The notes beneath the pieces were generated by a model. It was not told the DNA's origin and searched no databases. It saw only the letters and a list, made by a program, of their open reading frames with translations. Both the position numbers and the translations under genes were made by a program. A stretch of DNA of 64,000 nucleotides from Desulfatibacillum aliphaticivorans DSM 15576 (GTDB taxonomy: Bacteria; Desulfobacterota; Desulfobacteria; Desulfobacterales; Desulfatibacillaceae), in the NCBI RefSeq assembly GCF_000429905.1, contig NZ_AUCT01000003.1, positions 1 through 64,000 on the forward strand, written 5' to 3'. Below, in pieces: positions 24,846 through 33,716 of the stretch (position 1 is its first letter; each line of letters opens with the position of its first letter).

Positions 24846-26027
24846 TCAAAATCCCTGGTCGGAGTCCAGGGCGAATTTCATGGCGATGACCGAATAGGCC
24901 GTGGCCAGGGGTTTGACGTTTTCCCAGTAGCGGTTGCTTGGGTTTTGCCAATATCCCTCGGGCTTCTGGATGGAGACCAGCTTGGAAACAAGGTCCTCCC
25001 GCCAATGATGCTCCTGGCCCAGGGCGTCGGTGAGGGTGTCCTCTCCCAGGGCGGCCATGCATTTGGAAAAAGTCATGTAATAATAGAATATGGAATAGGT
25101 TCCAAAGCCGGGGTTGAAATCCAGGGTGTAGTTGTTCTGGATCCACTCCACGGCTTTTTGCACCCGTTCGTCGTTTTTGTCCACGTTGGCGTACAAGAGG
25201 CTTTTAACCCCCGCGTAGGTCATGGAGCCGTAGGAATGGCTCCGATCCTGCTTGTAGGTTCCGGTCTCGTAGATGAAGCCGCCGTCCTTGCCGGCGTAAG
25301 GCATGTCGTTGACGGATTGCAGATTTTGGCAGCGGTTGACGAACATGAGCGCTTTTTTCCAGTGCAGGCCAAGCTCCTGTTCGTCGGACTCAATGTTTCC
25401 GGCCTGGGCCAGAAGCACGCCGGAAAACTGTTTTTCAAAGCCTTCGGCCGCCCGGATGGCTTCCAGGGCGAGTTGGGTGTTGGACATATCCGGCCTTGTA
25501 TCGCCGCCGTAGCCAATCCCTCCGTAATAGGGATTGGATTGTTGGATGCCTTCCCCTTCGTCCAATTGGAATTGGATCAAAAAGTCTTTGGCGCCGGTGA
25601 TGGCTTTTGCATATTTTTTATCCTGGGTGCGGGTGAGGGCCATGAGGCAGACGGCCGTGACGTAGTTGCGGTATTCCTTTCTGTAGATGCCTCCGTCGGG
25701 CTGCACAAACTGGGTGAGGTAGTCCAGGCCCTTTGCAATGGACGTTTCCGCCTTTCCGTCCGGATCGTAGCCCGGGCTTAGCAGCAGGCTGTACACAACC
25801 AGGGCGGTGATGGCGGGATCTTTGCTCCAGGATCCGTCCTCCTCCTGGCTGCCCACCAAAAATTCCGTGGCGGTCTGCAAACTATGAGCGGCGGATTTTT
25901 CCAAGGACACGCTGACAGGAGAGATTCCGCCGGAAGGCATTTTAACGGATTGGCCGGAGCAAAGCCCCAACCCCACGCCGAAAACGAAAAAGATGACCAA
26001 GCCCATGACCAGGCATTTTGATTTCAT
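24846..26027 (-). CDS. Secreted prenyltransferase/squalene-oxidase-repeat protein
   Basis: About 393 residues; GGGGAGGA 6 nt before ATG 26027. A signal peptide (MGLVIFFVFGVGLGLCSG) is followed by an alpha/alpha barrel of prenyltransferase/squalene-cyclase repeats: QTATEFLVGSQEEDGSWSKD, AIAKGLDYLTQFVQPDGGIY-like repeats with DGS/DGG turns, and WIQNNYTLDFNPGFGTYSIF. The catalytic DxDD of true cyclases was not seen, so a binding rather than cyclising role is likely. The same fold forms the cobalamin-binding half of transcobalamin-type proteins. It is co-transcribed with a YdjY-domain gene and lies next to a TonB receptor and a second protein of the same fold. Confidence 0.7.
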   Translation of the reverse strand: MKSKCLVMGLVIFFVFGVGLGLCSGQSVKMPSGGISPVSVSLEKSAAHSLQTATEFLVGSQEEDGSWSKDPAITALVVYSLLLSPGYDPDGKAETSIAKGLDYLTQFVQPDGGIYRKEYRNYVTAVCLMALTRTQDKKYAKAITGAKDFLIQFQLDEGEGIQQSNPYYGGIGYGGDTRPDMSNTQLALEAIRAAEGFEKQFSGVLLAQAGNIESDEQELGLHWKKALMFVNRCQNLQSVNDMPYAGKDGGFIYETGTYKQDRSHSYGSMTYAGVKSLLYANVDKNDERVQKAVEWIQNNYTLDFNPGFGTYSIFYYYMTFSKCMAALGEDTLTDALGQEHHWREDLVSKLVSIQKPEGYWQNPSNRYWENVKPLATAYSVIAMKFALDSDQGF

Positions 26028-26073
26028 GAAAAGTCCTCCCCTATTATTGTTCTGCACTTCGTCTTCATGATCT

Positions 26074-26796
26074 TCATTTATACGCTTCAAGGACCAGTTC
26101 AAACTCCTGATCCTTTTTCAACTCCTTGTTCTTCGGGTTCATGACAAAGCCCAACTCCCCCCGGTACGGATTGCCCCGGTCCGAAAACAGGTTGACCACC
26201 GCCGAGTCGTCCGGCCACATGGCGATATGGCTCAGGCTGATGTCGCCCACGAATCTGCCGTCTTTGGTAAACCGGCTTCCGGTGAAGACCCATAGCAATT
26301 CGCCTTTATCCTTTTCCCTGTCATGGATGAACTCATCCAGTTGCAGGATTTTTTCACCGCGCGCTAAGGAGATGCGAACCAGGCTGTTTTTATGCTGCGC
26401 CAAAAGGGCTTCCCGGCCGCTTTCATTTCTTGCCAGCTCGAGAAGTTTATTGTAATCTAAAGGCTCAATTCCAAGCAGCAGCAGTGTAAAATTTAGTTTT
26501 GAAGGCAGTAGGTTATCCACTTTAAAGGCGCTTTCATACGCCTTTCCATGATCATCCACCATCAAGTATTCCAGGACGCCCTGATCAATTGCCGTTCTGA
26601 CCTTGATAGTCGCCTGCTTGGACCTTTTGTTGATGGTAAGCGGGCCCATTTGGATGAAGTTTTCGGCCGTTTTTTCCGGTCCGGGATCGGCGCCCGTATC
26701 TGAAGATGACAGGCCTATGCCGTTTGTAAGCAATAAGGATAGTAATACGGAAAAACACAATCCGGCGCAGCGCCATTTTTTGGACGATAACTGCAT
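26074..26796 (-). CDS. YdjY-domain secreted protein
   Basis: About 240 residues from ATG 26796 with AGGGGAA before it. A signal peptide (CAGLCFSVLLSLLLTNG) precedes a domain of the YdjY type: INKRSKQATIKVRTAIDQGV near the N-terminus, EYLMVDDHGKAYESAF, and SHIAMWPDDSAVVNLFSDR in the second half. The family is often found with iron-sulfur or redox genes and has no known reaction. It lies 46 bp before the cyclase-fold gene on the same strand and divergent from the TonB receptor, so all are probably regulated from the 26797-26916 gap. Confidence 0.7.
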   Translation of the reverse strand: MQLSSKKWRCAGLCFSVLLSLLLTNGIGLSSSDTGADPGPEKTAENFIQMGPLTINKRSKQATIKVRTAIDQGVLEYLMVDDHGKAYESAFKVDNLLPSKLNFTLLLLGIEPLDYNKLLELARNESGREALLAQHKNSLVRISLARGEKILQLDEFIHDREKDKGELLWVFTGSRFTKDGRFVGDISLSHIAMWPDDSAVVNLFSDRGNPYRGELGFVMNPKNKELKKDQEFELVLEAYK

Positions 26797-26916
26797 AATT
26801 TCCCCTAACATTCGTGCATGGTTCGGGAGGCGATTGGTGCTTGGAATAACTAGTGCACAATAGCATACCGAAAATCTTTAGTGACAGTTTTTTTTCAGAA
26901 CAGGAGAGCGGCCGTA

Positions 26917-28959
26917 ATGATGAGGACTTTGTTGTGCATGCTTGTGTTGGCTTTGATCATGTCATCCGCGCAGGCGGCTTTTTGCCAGGACGTGGAGTTG
27001 GAACCGGTAGTGGCCACCGCCGAAAAGTGGGAGGAAAACCCGCAAAAAACACCGATTTCCATGACTTACCTTTCCGAGGGGCAAATTGAGGACGGCGGGG
27101 TGCGCGACGCCCGGGAAATGAGCCGGTTCATCCCCAACGCCTATATGGGCGCCACGGGCACGGAAAACGTGCTGACCATCAGGGGGATATCGTCCTTTGA
27201 CACGGCTCTATTCTCCCCTGCCGGTTTTTTCGTGGACGGCGTCAGCATGCCTTTGCACTACATGTACAACATGGACCTGCTGGACGTGGAGCGCGTGGAA
27301 ACGCTTCGGGGGCCGCAAGGGACTTTGTACGGACGCAACAACGAATCCGGCCTGATTCACGTAATCACCCAGAAGCCGTCGGATCAACTGCGCGCCAAGG
27401 TCTACGGGGAGTACGGCAGCTTTAACAGCTATCGGGTCGGCGGCAATGTGTCTGGTCCTATCGTCAAGGAGAAGTTTCAGGCTGGCCTGGCCTTGCAGCA
27501 GCGCAATTCCGACGGGTTCATGGAGAATTTGTACAACAACGACGATGAAACGGCCAAGAAAGACAGCTTTACCGGACGCATCGCCTTGAGGGCGCAGCCG
27601 GCCCCGGCCTGGGACATCAACCTGAACGCGGACCTAATGGAGACGGACGACGGCCTGGGGGTCTACCGTTACATGACCGGCCCCAACGCTACGGATTTTA
27701 ATAAAATCAACCAGGACGCAGACCTATACTCCGAGCAGTCGGGAAACGGCCAGACCCTGTCCATTGATTTTAAGAATGAATACGTCCATGTCACGTCCAT
27801 CACAGGATTGCGCGACTACGAGCACGATTTTGCCACGGACAACGACTTCTCCCCCATGCCCTTCGCCAGTGCTGACTTCTCGTATCAGGACGACAGCTTC
27901 AGCCAGGAGTTGCGTCTTGCCTCGCCGGACAGGCACGGCCCCCTGAAGTGGCTGGCGGGCGCTTATTTTTTTTCGGAAGACACCGAAGTGGACTATAATC
28001 GCGCCGCCAACTGGCATCTTGTCACCAACATGGAAACCACGGGAGCCGCCGGATTTGGGCAGGCGGTCTGGTCCATTACCGACTTTTTGCGTCTCACCGG
28101 GGGACTCCGCTTCGATTCCCAGGACATGGACGGCGCAATGCATGATCTTTCCAACAAAACGACTTTCAGCGAAAGCATGGACCACGAGGAATGGCTGCCA
28201 AAAATTTCGTTTAGCTGCGACGTCGCGGAATCGGCCATGATTTACGCCTCGGCGGCCAAAGGTTTTTTGGCCGGCGGCTATAATTACGGGATGTCGCGCA
28301 CGGCGTCGTCCTTTACTTACGGCCCGGAATACACGTGGAATTACGAAGCGGGTTTGAAGGCGACGATGTTTAACGGCAAGTGCGACTTCAGCCTGGCGGG
28401 ATTTTACATTGATATCGACGACAAACAGGTTTTTGACGTGGATCCCGCTATTTTCGCCACGGAAATCCGCAACGCCGCTTCGGCCCACAGCTCGGGCTTT
28501 GAGGCCGAAGCCAGAGTCCGCCCGATCCATGGGCTGGACATATTCGGAAACATCGGTTGGGCCGAATCGCGGTTTGACGATTGGACGGCCACGGAGTTCA
28601 ACAGCACCTACACGGGGCTTATCAAATACGACTACGAAGACAAGAAGCTGCCCAGCGCCCCCAAGTACACAGGCCTTCTGGGCGCCATGTACAGGCATAA
28701 AACAGGCCTTTTCCTCCGGGGGGATGTTATGTTCACCGGAGAATTTTACGCAGACGCCAAAAACACGGCCAGACAAGGCGCTTATGAACTGGTTAATTTG
28801 CGAACGGGGTACGAAGCGGATCATTTTGACGTGGTTCTGTGGTGCGAAAACCTTTTTGACCAGGAATATGAAAAAATCAAGTACGCCTGGGGCGTGAACG
28901 AGTTAGCCATAGATGGGGCGCCTCGCACTGTTGGGGTATTGATAAGGCTTAGGGTGTGA
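26917..28959 (+). CDS. TonB-dependent outer-membrane receptor
   Basis: About 680 residues. A signal peptide (LLCMLVLALIMSSAQA) precedes a TonB-box-like EPVVATAEK, a plug domain (ISMTYLSEGQIEDGGVRD, NVLTIRGISSF, FFVDGVSMPLHYM, VERVETLRGPQGTLYGRN) and a 22-strand barrel ending LIRLRV. ATG at 26917 is chosen because GGAG lies 10 nt upstream. It takes up a large or rare substrate across the outer membrane. No TonB, ExbBD or siderophore synthesis genes are near; the neighbours are secreted squalene-cyclase-fold proteins, so the substrate may be a cofactor or a lipid rather than a siderophore. Confidence 0.88.
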   Translation: MMRTLLCMLVLALIMSSAQAAFCQDVELEPVVATAEKWEENPQKTPISMTYLSEGQIEDGGVRDAREMSRFIPNAYMGATGTENVLTIRGISSFDTALFSPAGFFVDGVSMPLHYMYNMDLLDVERVETLRGPQGTLYGRNNESGLIHVITQKPSDQLRAKVYGEYGSFNSYRVGGNVSGPIVKEKFQAGLALQQRNSDGFMENLYNNDDETAKKDSFTGRIALRAQPAPAWDINLNADLMETDDGLGVYRYMTGPNATDFNKINQDADLYSEQSGNGQTLSIDFKNEYVHVTSITGLRDYEHDFATDNDFSPMPFASADFSYQDDSFSQELRLASPDRHGPLKWLAGAYFFSEDTEVDYNRAANWHLVTNMETTGAAGFGQAVWSITDFLRLTGGLRFDSQDMDGAMHDLSNKTTFSESMDHEEWLPKISFSCDVAESAMIYASAAKGFLAGGYNYGMSRTASSFTYGPEYTWNYEAGLKATMFNGKCDFSLAGFYIDIDDKQVFDVDPAIFATEIRNAASAHSSGFEAEARVRPIHGLDIFGNIGWAESRFDDWTATEFNSTYTGLIKYDYEDKKLPSAPKYTGLLGAMYRHKTGLFLRGDVMFTGEFYADAKNTARQGAYELVNLRTGYEADHFDVVLWCENLFDQEYEKIKYAWGVNELAIDGAPRTVGVLIRLRV

Positions 28960-29243
28960 TACCTGCCTCTATTGATTTTTCCCATGAAAAACCAGCCATT
29001 TTTCTTGAGAGCCGTAAAAAAGCAGCCATTTATGACGCATTAGAAATCCCTTGACCTGCCAGGAGAACAGCCAGATAATTTACTACTGAACTCCCAAGGA
29101 CGCGACTCCCGCACCAGGGATGGAATCGGGCGATATTGAGAAGCATTTTTTCCTGATCCGGGATAGTTGAACTGAATAATCACTTGCTGACTGTTTGTTG
29201 TTCCCGCTTTTTTCAGGCATGTTTTTTGTTTGGAGGTGCGACA

Positions 29244-30884
29244 ATGAAGAAACGCTTGGCGATGTACGGCATCGTATTCTTGGCTTGTTTTTTTCTTTCA
29301 TCCCCGGCTGGATTTGGGGCTGTCATCAGCTCAACGGAACTCATAGAAGGAGGACAGGCCTATCTCCTGTCGCAACAGGCCGGAGACGGGTCCTGGACGG
29401 ACGATTATCAGGGAGAACCCACCACCAGCACAGCCCTGGCCTTGGCCGCCCTGATAGACACCGGCGTTTCCAAGGATCACGAAGCCATAAAAAAGGGCGT
29501 TGATTACCTATTAACCCGGTTTAACGGAGAATACTTCGACGCCAGCTCCTCCTCCCACTTCACGTACTGCAACGGGGCGGTGGTCATGGCCCTGTCCATG
29601 TACGCCGCTGACAATCCGGTGACAAGAACCGTGGTAATGTCCGCCACGCAAAGCCTGCTGAACACCCAGTACATCAACCCCAGCAGCAATGGCCACGGGG
29701 GGTGGTATTACTACAACTACCCTAGCTCAAACGGCGACTTGTCCAACACTCAGTTCGCCGCCATGGGGCTTTACTACGCGGAGCAGTATCTTGGCGCAAT
29801 ACAGGATGCAGCCGAAGAAAGTTGGAAGGACGCGCTGTACACCTACCTCACCAAGGACTACAACTCCACCACCGGCGCCAGCGGATACAGGCCCGGCTCC
29901 ACCAGCTACATTCCGGCCATGACAGGCGCATCGCTTTGGTGCATGTCCCTCATCGGGCATGAAACCGACCCCATCGCCGTCGGCAGCGTGGTTTCAGGTT
30001 CGGAAACCCCAGGAAACGTGGGTTGGTTTGAAAACAATTACGACTGGGAGGATCCCTACGGGGCGCCTCAATATTATTATTTGTACGCCTGGGCCAAAGC
30101 CCTGACCGCCGCCATAGGCACGGAAAACAAGGTCGGGGAGCATGACTGGGTGGATGACATGGTGACAGTCCTGGCCAGCTTGGCTATTCCGGTCGCCAGA
30201 AAAGACGAAACCCCGATATACTATTGGGACAGCAACGACTCCCTGGACGGCGGCAACATCATCGCCACCTCCTGGGCTATGATGTCCATGGCTTTCGCCG
30301 ACATCAACGTGGAAAGCCCGGAGAAGCGCGTGAGCGACGTGCCCGAGGCGGAAGGTGAAATCGATTATCCCATCCGGGGCCTGCTGACTCTCAAGACGGA
30401 AGGGGGAGTCACCATCACGGGCGCCAAACGCAGGCTGGCCGACCTCTTCCGCTGGAAGGGCAAGAGCAGGCTAAAGCTGCCCGTGGGCGCGGTGGAATTC
30501 GTGCTTCATCACGTCCCTGTGGGCGGACAGGCTAAACTGACCATCAAGCTGCCCAGAGACGCCGTGAGAAACGACGTGGCTGACAGCTTTGTGGACGAAA
30601 ACGGCGATCCCAAGCCCTATCTGAACTGGTTCAAGATCCAGAACGGAGAATGGAAGGGAGTCACCCCCATTGAAGTGGACCCGGTCGCGGAAACCATTAC
30701 GGTTTGGCTCACCGACGGCGGGCCGGAGGATGCGGACGGCGTCGCCAACGGCGAAATCGTGGACCCGGGCGCTCCCGGCATAACGGACGGCCCGTTGGTG
30801 GAAGAGGCGGCCGCCGAAGCGGCTGAGGTGGAGTTCGGCACGGAAAGCTCCGACTCCATCTGCTTTGTTAAGGCTCTGAAATAA
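29244..30884 (+). CDS. Secreted squalene-cyclase-fold protein with choice-of-anchor U-like C-terminal domain
   Basis: About 546 residues; TTTGGAGG lies 7 nt before ATG 29244. A signal peptide (MYGIVFLACFFLSSPAGFG) precedes prenyltransferase-like repeats (GGQAYLLSQQAGDGSWTDD, IKKGVDYLLTRFNGEYFD, LDGGNIIATSWAMMSMAFAD). From about residue 360 a separate beta domain begins (LPVGAVEFVLHHVPVGGQAK, YLNWFKIQNGEWKGV, TVWLTDGGPEDADGVANGEI), matching choice-of-anchor U. No sorting motif follows. It is a paralogue of the 24846-26027 product and lies downstream of the TonB receptor; together they suggest surface capture of a ligand. Confidence 0.7.
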   Translation: MKKRLAMYGIVFLACFFLSSPAGFGAVISSTELIEGGQAYLLSQQAGDGSWTDDYQGEPTTSTALALAALIDTGVSKDHEAIKKGVDYLLTRFNGEYFDASSSSHFTYCNGAVVMALSMYAADNPVTRTVVMSATQSLLNTQYINPSSNGHGGWYYYNYPSSNGDLSNTQFAAMGLYYAEQYLGAIQDAAEESWKDALYTYLTKDYNSTTGASGYRPGSTSYIPAMTGASLWCMSLIGHETDPIAVGSVVSGSETPGNVGWFENNYDWEDPYGAPQYYYLYAWAKALTAAIGTENKVGEHDWVDDMVTVLASLAIPVARKDETPIYYWDSNDSLDGGNIIATSWAMMSMAFADINVESPEKRVSDVPEAEGEIDYPIRGLLTLKTEGGVTITGAKRRLADLFRWKGKSRLKLPVGAVEFVLHHVPVGGQAKLTIKLPRDAVRNDVADSFVDENGDPKPYLNWFKIQNGEWKGVTPIEVDPVAETITVWLTDGGPEDADGVANGEIVDPGAPGITDGPLVEEAAAEAAEVEFGTESSDSICFVKALK

Positions 30885-30928
30885 AAAAGCCGGCGTCACC
30901 CAGAGACAATCCTATGACGAAGGAACCT

Positions 30929-30959
30929 AACAGGGGAGAGCCAAGCGCTTTCCCCTGTT
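30929..30959. terminator. Hairpin after the anchor-U protein gene
   Basis: Stem AACAGGGGA / TCCCCTGTT of 9 bp (11 with one wobble pair) ends in TTT 45 bp after the stop codon. A probable intrinsic terminator for the receptor/anchor-protein genes, although the T run is short. Confidence 0.5.
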
Positions 30960-31067
30960 TGCATTTCAACAAAAGATTACGCCGGAACCGGGACGCCTGC
31001 GGGCGGAAGCACTGGCCGGGCGCCGCCCGGGCGTTATTAACGCCGGGCGATAAAAAGATTAAGTTGT

Positions 31068-33635
31068 ATGGCCGTATGGAATAAAGATAAATTTATTCAA
31101 CAAGATAGCAATCAACACCATTCCCCGGGAGTCAAGTTGAAGCTGAAACCATGCATTATATTTGCAAGCCTTATGTTCGCTGCGGCGATAGCCGTTTGCG
31201 GCCCTGCTAATGCCGACGCCTCAAGCAGAACCAATATTTTGTTCGTGTTTTCCTGGCATCAGGGCATGCCTTGGCAGGTAGAGATTGAACATGGGTTTAA
31301 AGAGCATTTGAAAAACAATGCCTCAAATGCAAATTTATTTTTTGAATATATGGACGCCGGGCGCTTCAATAGTATGCACCATCCTGATATCTTTGAGAAA
31401 TATTTGTTGGAAAAATACAAAGACCATCAAATGGATTACGTTATTTTTGAAAGCGGACCCGCCAATAAACTTTTTTATTATTATCCGGATTTATTTGAGA
31501 ATTCCAAAAAATATATTGTAAATCCAAATCCTATTCATGGAGGCCTTCGTAATGATGGGTCCACGGTAATTCCCGTAACAGCCGATTATGAAAAAACAGT
31601 GCAACAGCTTTTGGCAGTCAGCAAAGGCAAAACCATTTACTTGGTTGCTGGAGCTACAGAAGCCAGCAAGGAAAGAGTTCAGAAAACTACCGAAATTACT
31701 TTAGCGTTAGCCCCCAAAAAAAGAGTTGTTCCTCTGATTGGCCTGCCCATGGGCCAGTTAATAAAAAAAGTCTCAAATTTGGAACCTGACAGCGTAATTT
31801 TTTATCTTCTGTTTTTTGAAGATGGAAAAGGAAATAGCCATATACCCTATGACGCCGCCAAACAAATTTCCAGTCACGCCAGCGTCCCGGTATACAGCCT
31901 TTGGACTTCATTAATGGGGAGCGGCATTGCCGGCGGATATATGCTTAGCGGAGAGCTGGTCGGTAAAAAAATCGCCGCCATAATAACGAATCCGGACCTC
32001 GCAAAGAAAACCGATTACACAAATTTGGCGGATGAGTTCCACGGGTATTATTATGATTGGCGCCAGCTAAAACGTTGGGGCATTGAAGAAAAATCACTGC
32101 CGCCCGGCAGTAAAATACTGTTCAAGGACATGACGTTTTTCGAGCGTCACCGCCGTGAAATAGTGTTTGGTTCGTTGTCTCTTGTTCTTATAATTTCCTT
32201 CATTTGGATTGGAGCGTTAAGCAAGGAGATTTCCAAAAGAAAAAAAATTGGGCGAGAATTGCAGTATAGTGAAAACAGATACCGAGGCCTTTCCGATGCA
32301 TCATCTGAAGGAATTTTGATTACTGAAAAGGAAAAAATTGTCGATATTAACAGGGCGTTGGAAGAAATATTCGGCTATTCCCTGGAAGAGGCCGTTGGCA
32401 TGAATGCAGTCGATTTGATGGCCTCCAGTGAGCGGGAAGATGTCCTAAAAAAAGTGTTGTCCGGTTATGAAAAATCTTATGAAACTCTTGGCCAGAAAAA
32501 AGATGGGTCGATATTCCCCATTGAAATTCATGCTAAAATGGTTTCCTTCCAGGACCGCCAAGTGAGGGTCGCAGCTATTCGTGACCTAAGCGAGCAGAAA
32601 AAGGCCCAAACGTTATTGATGGAAAGTGAAAAAAGGCTGATAGAAGCGCAAAAAGTTGCAAAAATGGGTTACTATGTTTTCAACATAAAAACAGGACATT
32701 GGACAAATTCCCCCGAACTGGATAAACTTTTTGGGATAGGAAAAAGTTTTAATCGAAATATCGAGGGATGGAAGCAAATCATCCATCCGGATCACCAGGA
32801 AGAGATGATCGATTACTTGCAGGTTCATGTGATTGGAAATCATCAAAAATTTGACAGAGAGTATAAAATTATCAATCAAAGCGACCAACAGGAATATTGG
32901 GTGCAAGGTATAGGAGACTTAAAACTCGATGCTGACGGCGCCGCATTGGAACTGTTCGGCACGATTCAGGATATTACGCAGCGTAGACAAATGGAGAAGG
33001 CATTGCGGGAAAGCCAACAGAACATGGCGTCCATATTAAACAATACTCATGATTTGATTGTAAGACTTGATCGTAATTTCAGACATATCTTCGCCAATCC
33101 CGCCCTGTACGCCGCGACTGGTCTTTCTCCGGAAGAGTATTTGGGGAAAACCAATGAAGAAATAGGAATGCCGGAAGAGCTTTGTCATTTTTTTGAAACC
33201 AAGCACGAAAAAGTTTTAGCAACAGGAGAGCCGGAAGTCTTTACATTTGGTTTTAGGGCTCATAATGAGAGATTTAGGGAATTTCAAGCTGTCGTAACTC
33301 CGGAATTCAATGCAGATGGAGAGGTTGAGACGATCATCAACATCATGAGGGATATTACGGAATTAAAGCAGGCGGAATCCGAAAAAAACAGAATCATTAA
33401 GGAGCTTGAAAAAACCCTGTCCGAGGTAAAAACCTTGCGGGGATTGATCCCGATTTGCTCCAGGTGCAAAAAAATTCGCGACGATCAGGGATATTGGAAT
33501 AATCTGGAAACGTTTCTCGAGGAGCATTCCGATGCTTCTTTCAGCCACGGCATGTGCCAGGGATGTCTGGAAGAACTATATGGTCAAGAGGATTGGTATA
33601 TTAAAAGAAAGCAAAAGGAAGAAAGTCAGCTGTAA
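31068..33635 (+). CDS. Membrane sensor: periplasmic ABC-type binding domain, PAS domains, C-terminal CxxC module
   Basis: 855 residues. The extracytoplasmic part (about 50-340) resembles the substrate-binding domain of ABC_sub_bind sensors (FVFSWHQGMPWQVEIEHGF). A membrane helix (about 363-384) leads to three PAS/PAC units (e.g. SDASSEGILITEKEK, IRDLSEQKKAQTLL; a second ending TIQDITQRRQ; a third beginning ILNNTHDLIVRLD). The end holds LRGLIPICSRCKKIRDDQGY and later FSHGMCQGC, a paired CxxC motif often seen at the end of PAS proteins. No histidine kinase, GGDEF or other output domain is present. ATG 31068 has a poor ribosome binding site; TTG 31137 with GGGAG upstream would begin at the signal peptide and may be the true start. 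Confidence 0.7.
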   Translation: MAVWNKDKFIQQDSNQHHSPGVKLKLKPCIIFASLMFAAAIAVCGPANADASSRTNILFVFSWHQGMPWQVEIEHGFKEHLKNNASNANLFFEYMDAGRFNSMHHPDIFEKYLLEKYKDHQMDYVIFESGPANKLFYYYPDLFENSKKYIVNPNPIHGGLRNDGSTVIPVTADYEKTVQQLLAVSKGKTIYLVAGATEASKERVQKTTEITLALAPKKRVVPLIGLPMGQLIKKVSNLEPDSVIFYLLFFEDGKGNSHIPYDAAKQISSHASVPVYSLWTSLMGSGIAGGYMLSGELVGKKIAAIITNPDLAKKTDYTNLADEFHGYYYDWRQLKRWGIEEKSLPPGSKILFKDMTFFERHRREIVFGSLSLVLIISFIWIGALSKEISKRKKIGRELQYSENRYRGLSDASSEGILITEKEKIVDINRALEEIFGYSLEEAVGMNAVDLMASSEREDVLKKVLSGYEKSYETLGQKKDGSIFPIEIHAKMVSFQDRQVRVAAIRDLSEQKKAQTLLMESEKRLIEAQKVAKMGYYVFNIKTGHWTNSPELDKLFGIGKSFNRNIEGWKQIIHPDHQEEMIDYLQVHVIGNHQKFDREYKIINQSDQQEYWVQGIGDLKLDADGAALELFGTIQDITQRRQMEKALRESQQNMASILNNTHDLIVRLDRNFRHIFANPALYAATGLSPEEYLGKTNEEIGMPEELCHFFETKHEKVLATGEPEVFTFGFRAHNERFREFQAVVTPEFNADGEVETIINIMRDITELKQAESEKNRIIKELEKTLSEVKTLRGLIPICSRCKKIRDDQGYWNNLETFLEEHSDASFSHGMCQGCLEELYGQEDWYIKRKQKEESQL

Positions 33636-33660
33636 GGGGTTATCCGGTGCACGCCATTTA

Positions 33661-33690
33661 AAAAGGCCGTGAAAAATGCTTCCACGGCCG
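33661..33690 (-). terminator. Intrinsic terminator of the zraR-like gene
   Basis: On the minus strand a GGCCGTGGAAG / TTTCACGGCC hairpin is followed by TTTTT, 27 bp after the stop codon of the response-regulator gene. Confidence 0.7.
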
Positions 33691-33716
33691 CCAAAATCCT
33701 TTATGTTAAATGGGCC

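Noticed and set aside
27724..28824. 366-residue minus-strand frame opposite the TonB receptor
   Set aside because: Antisense to a clear TonB receptor barrel; no independent support.
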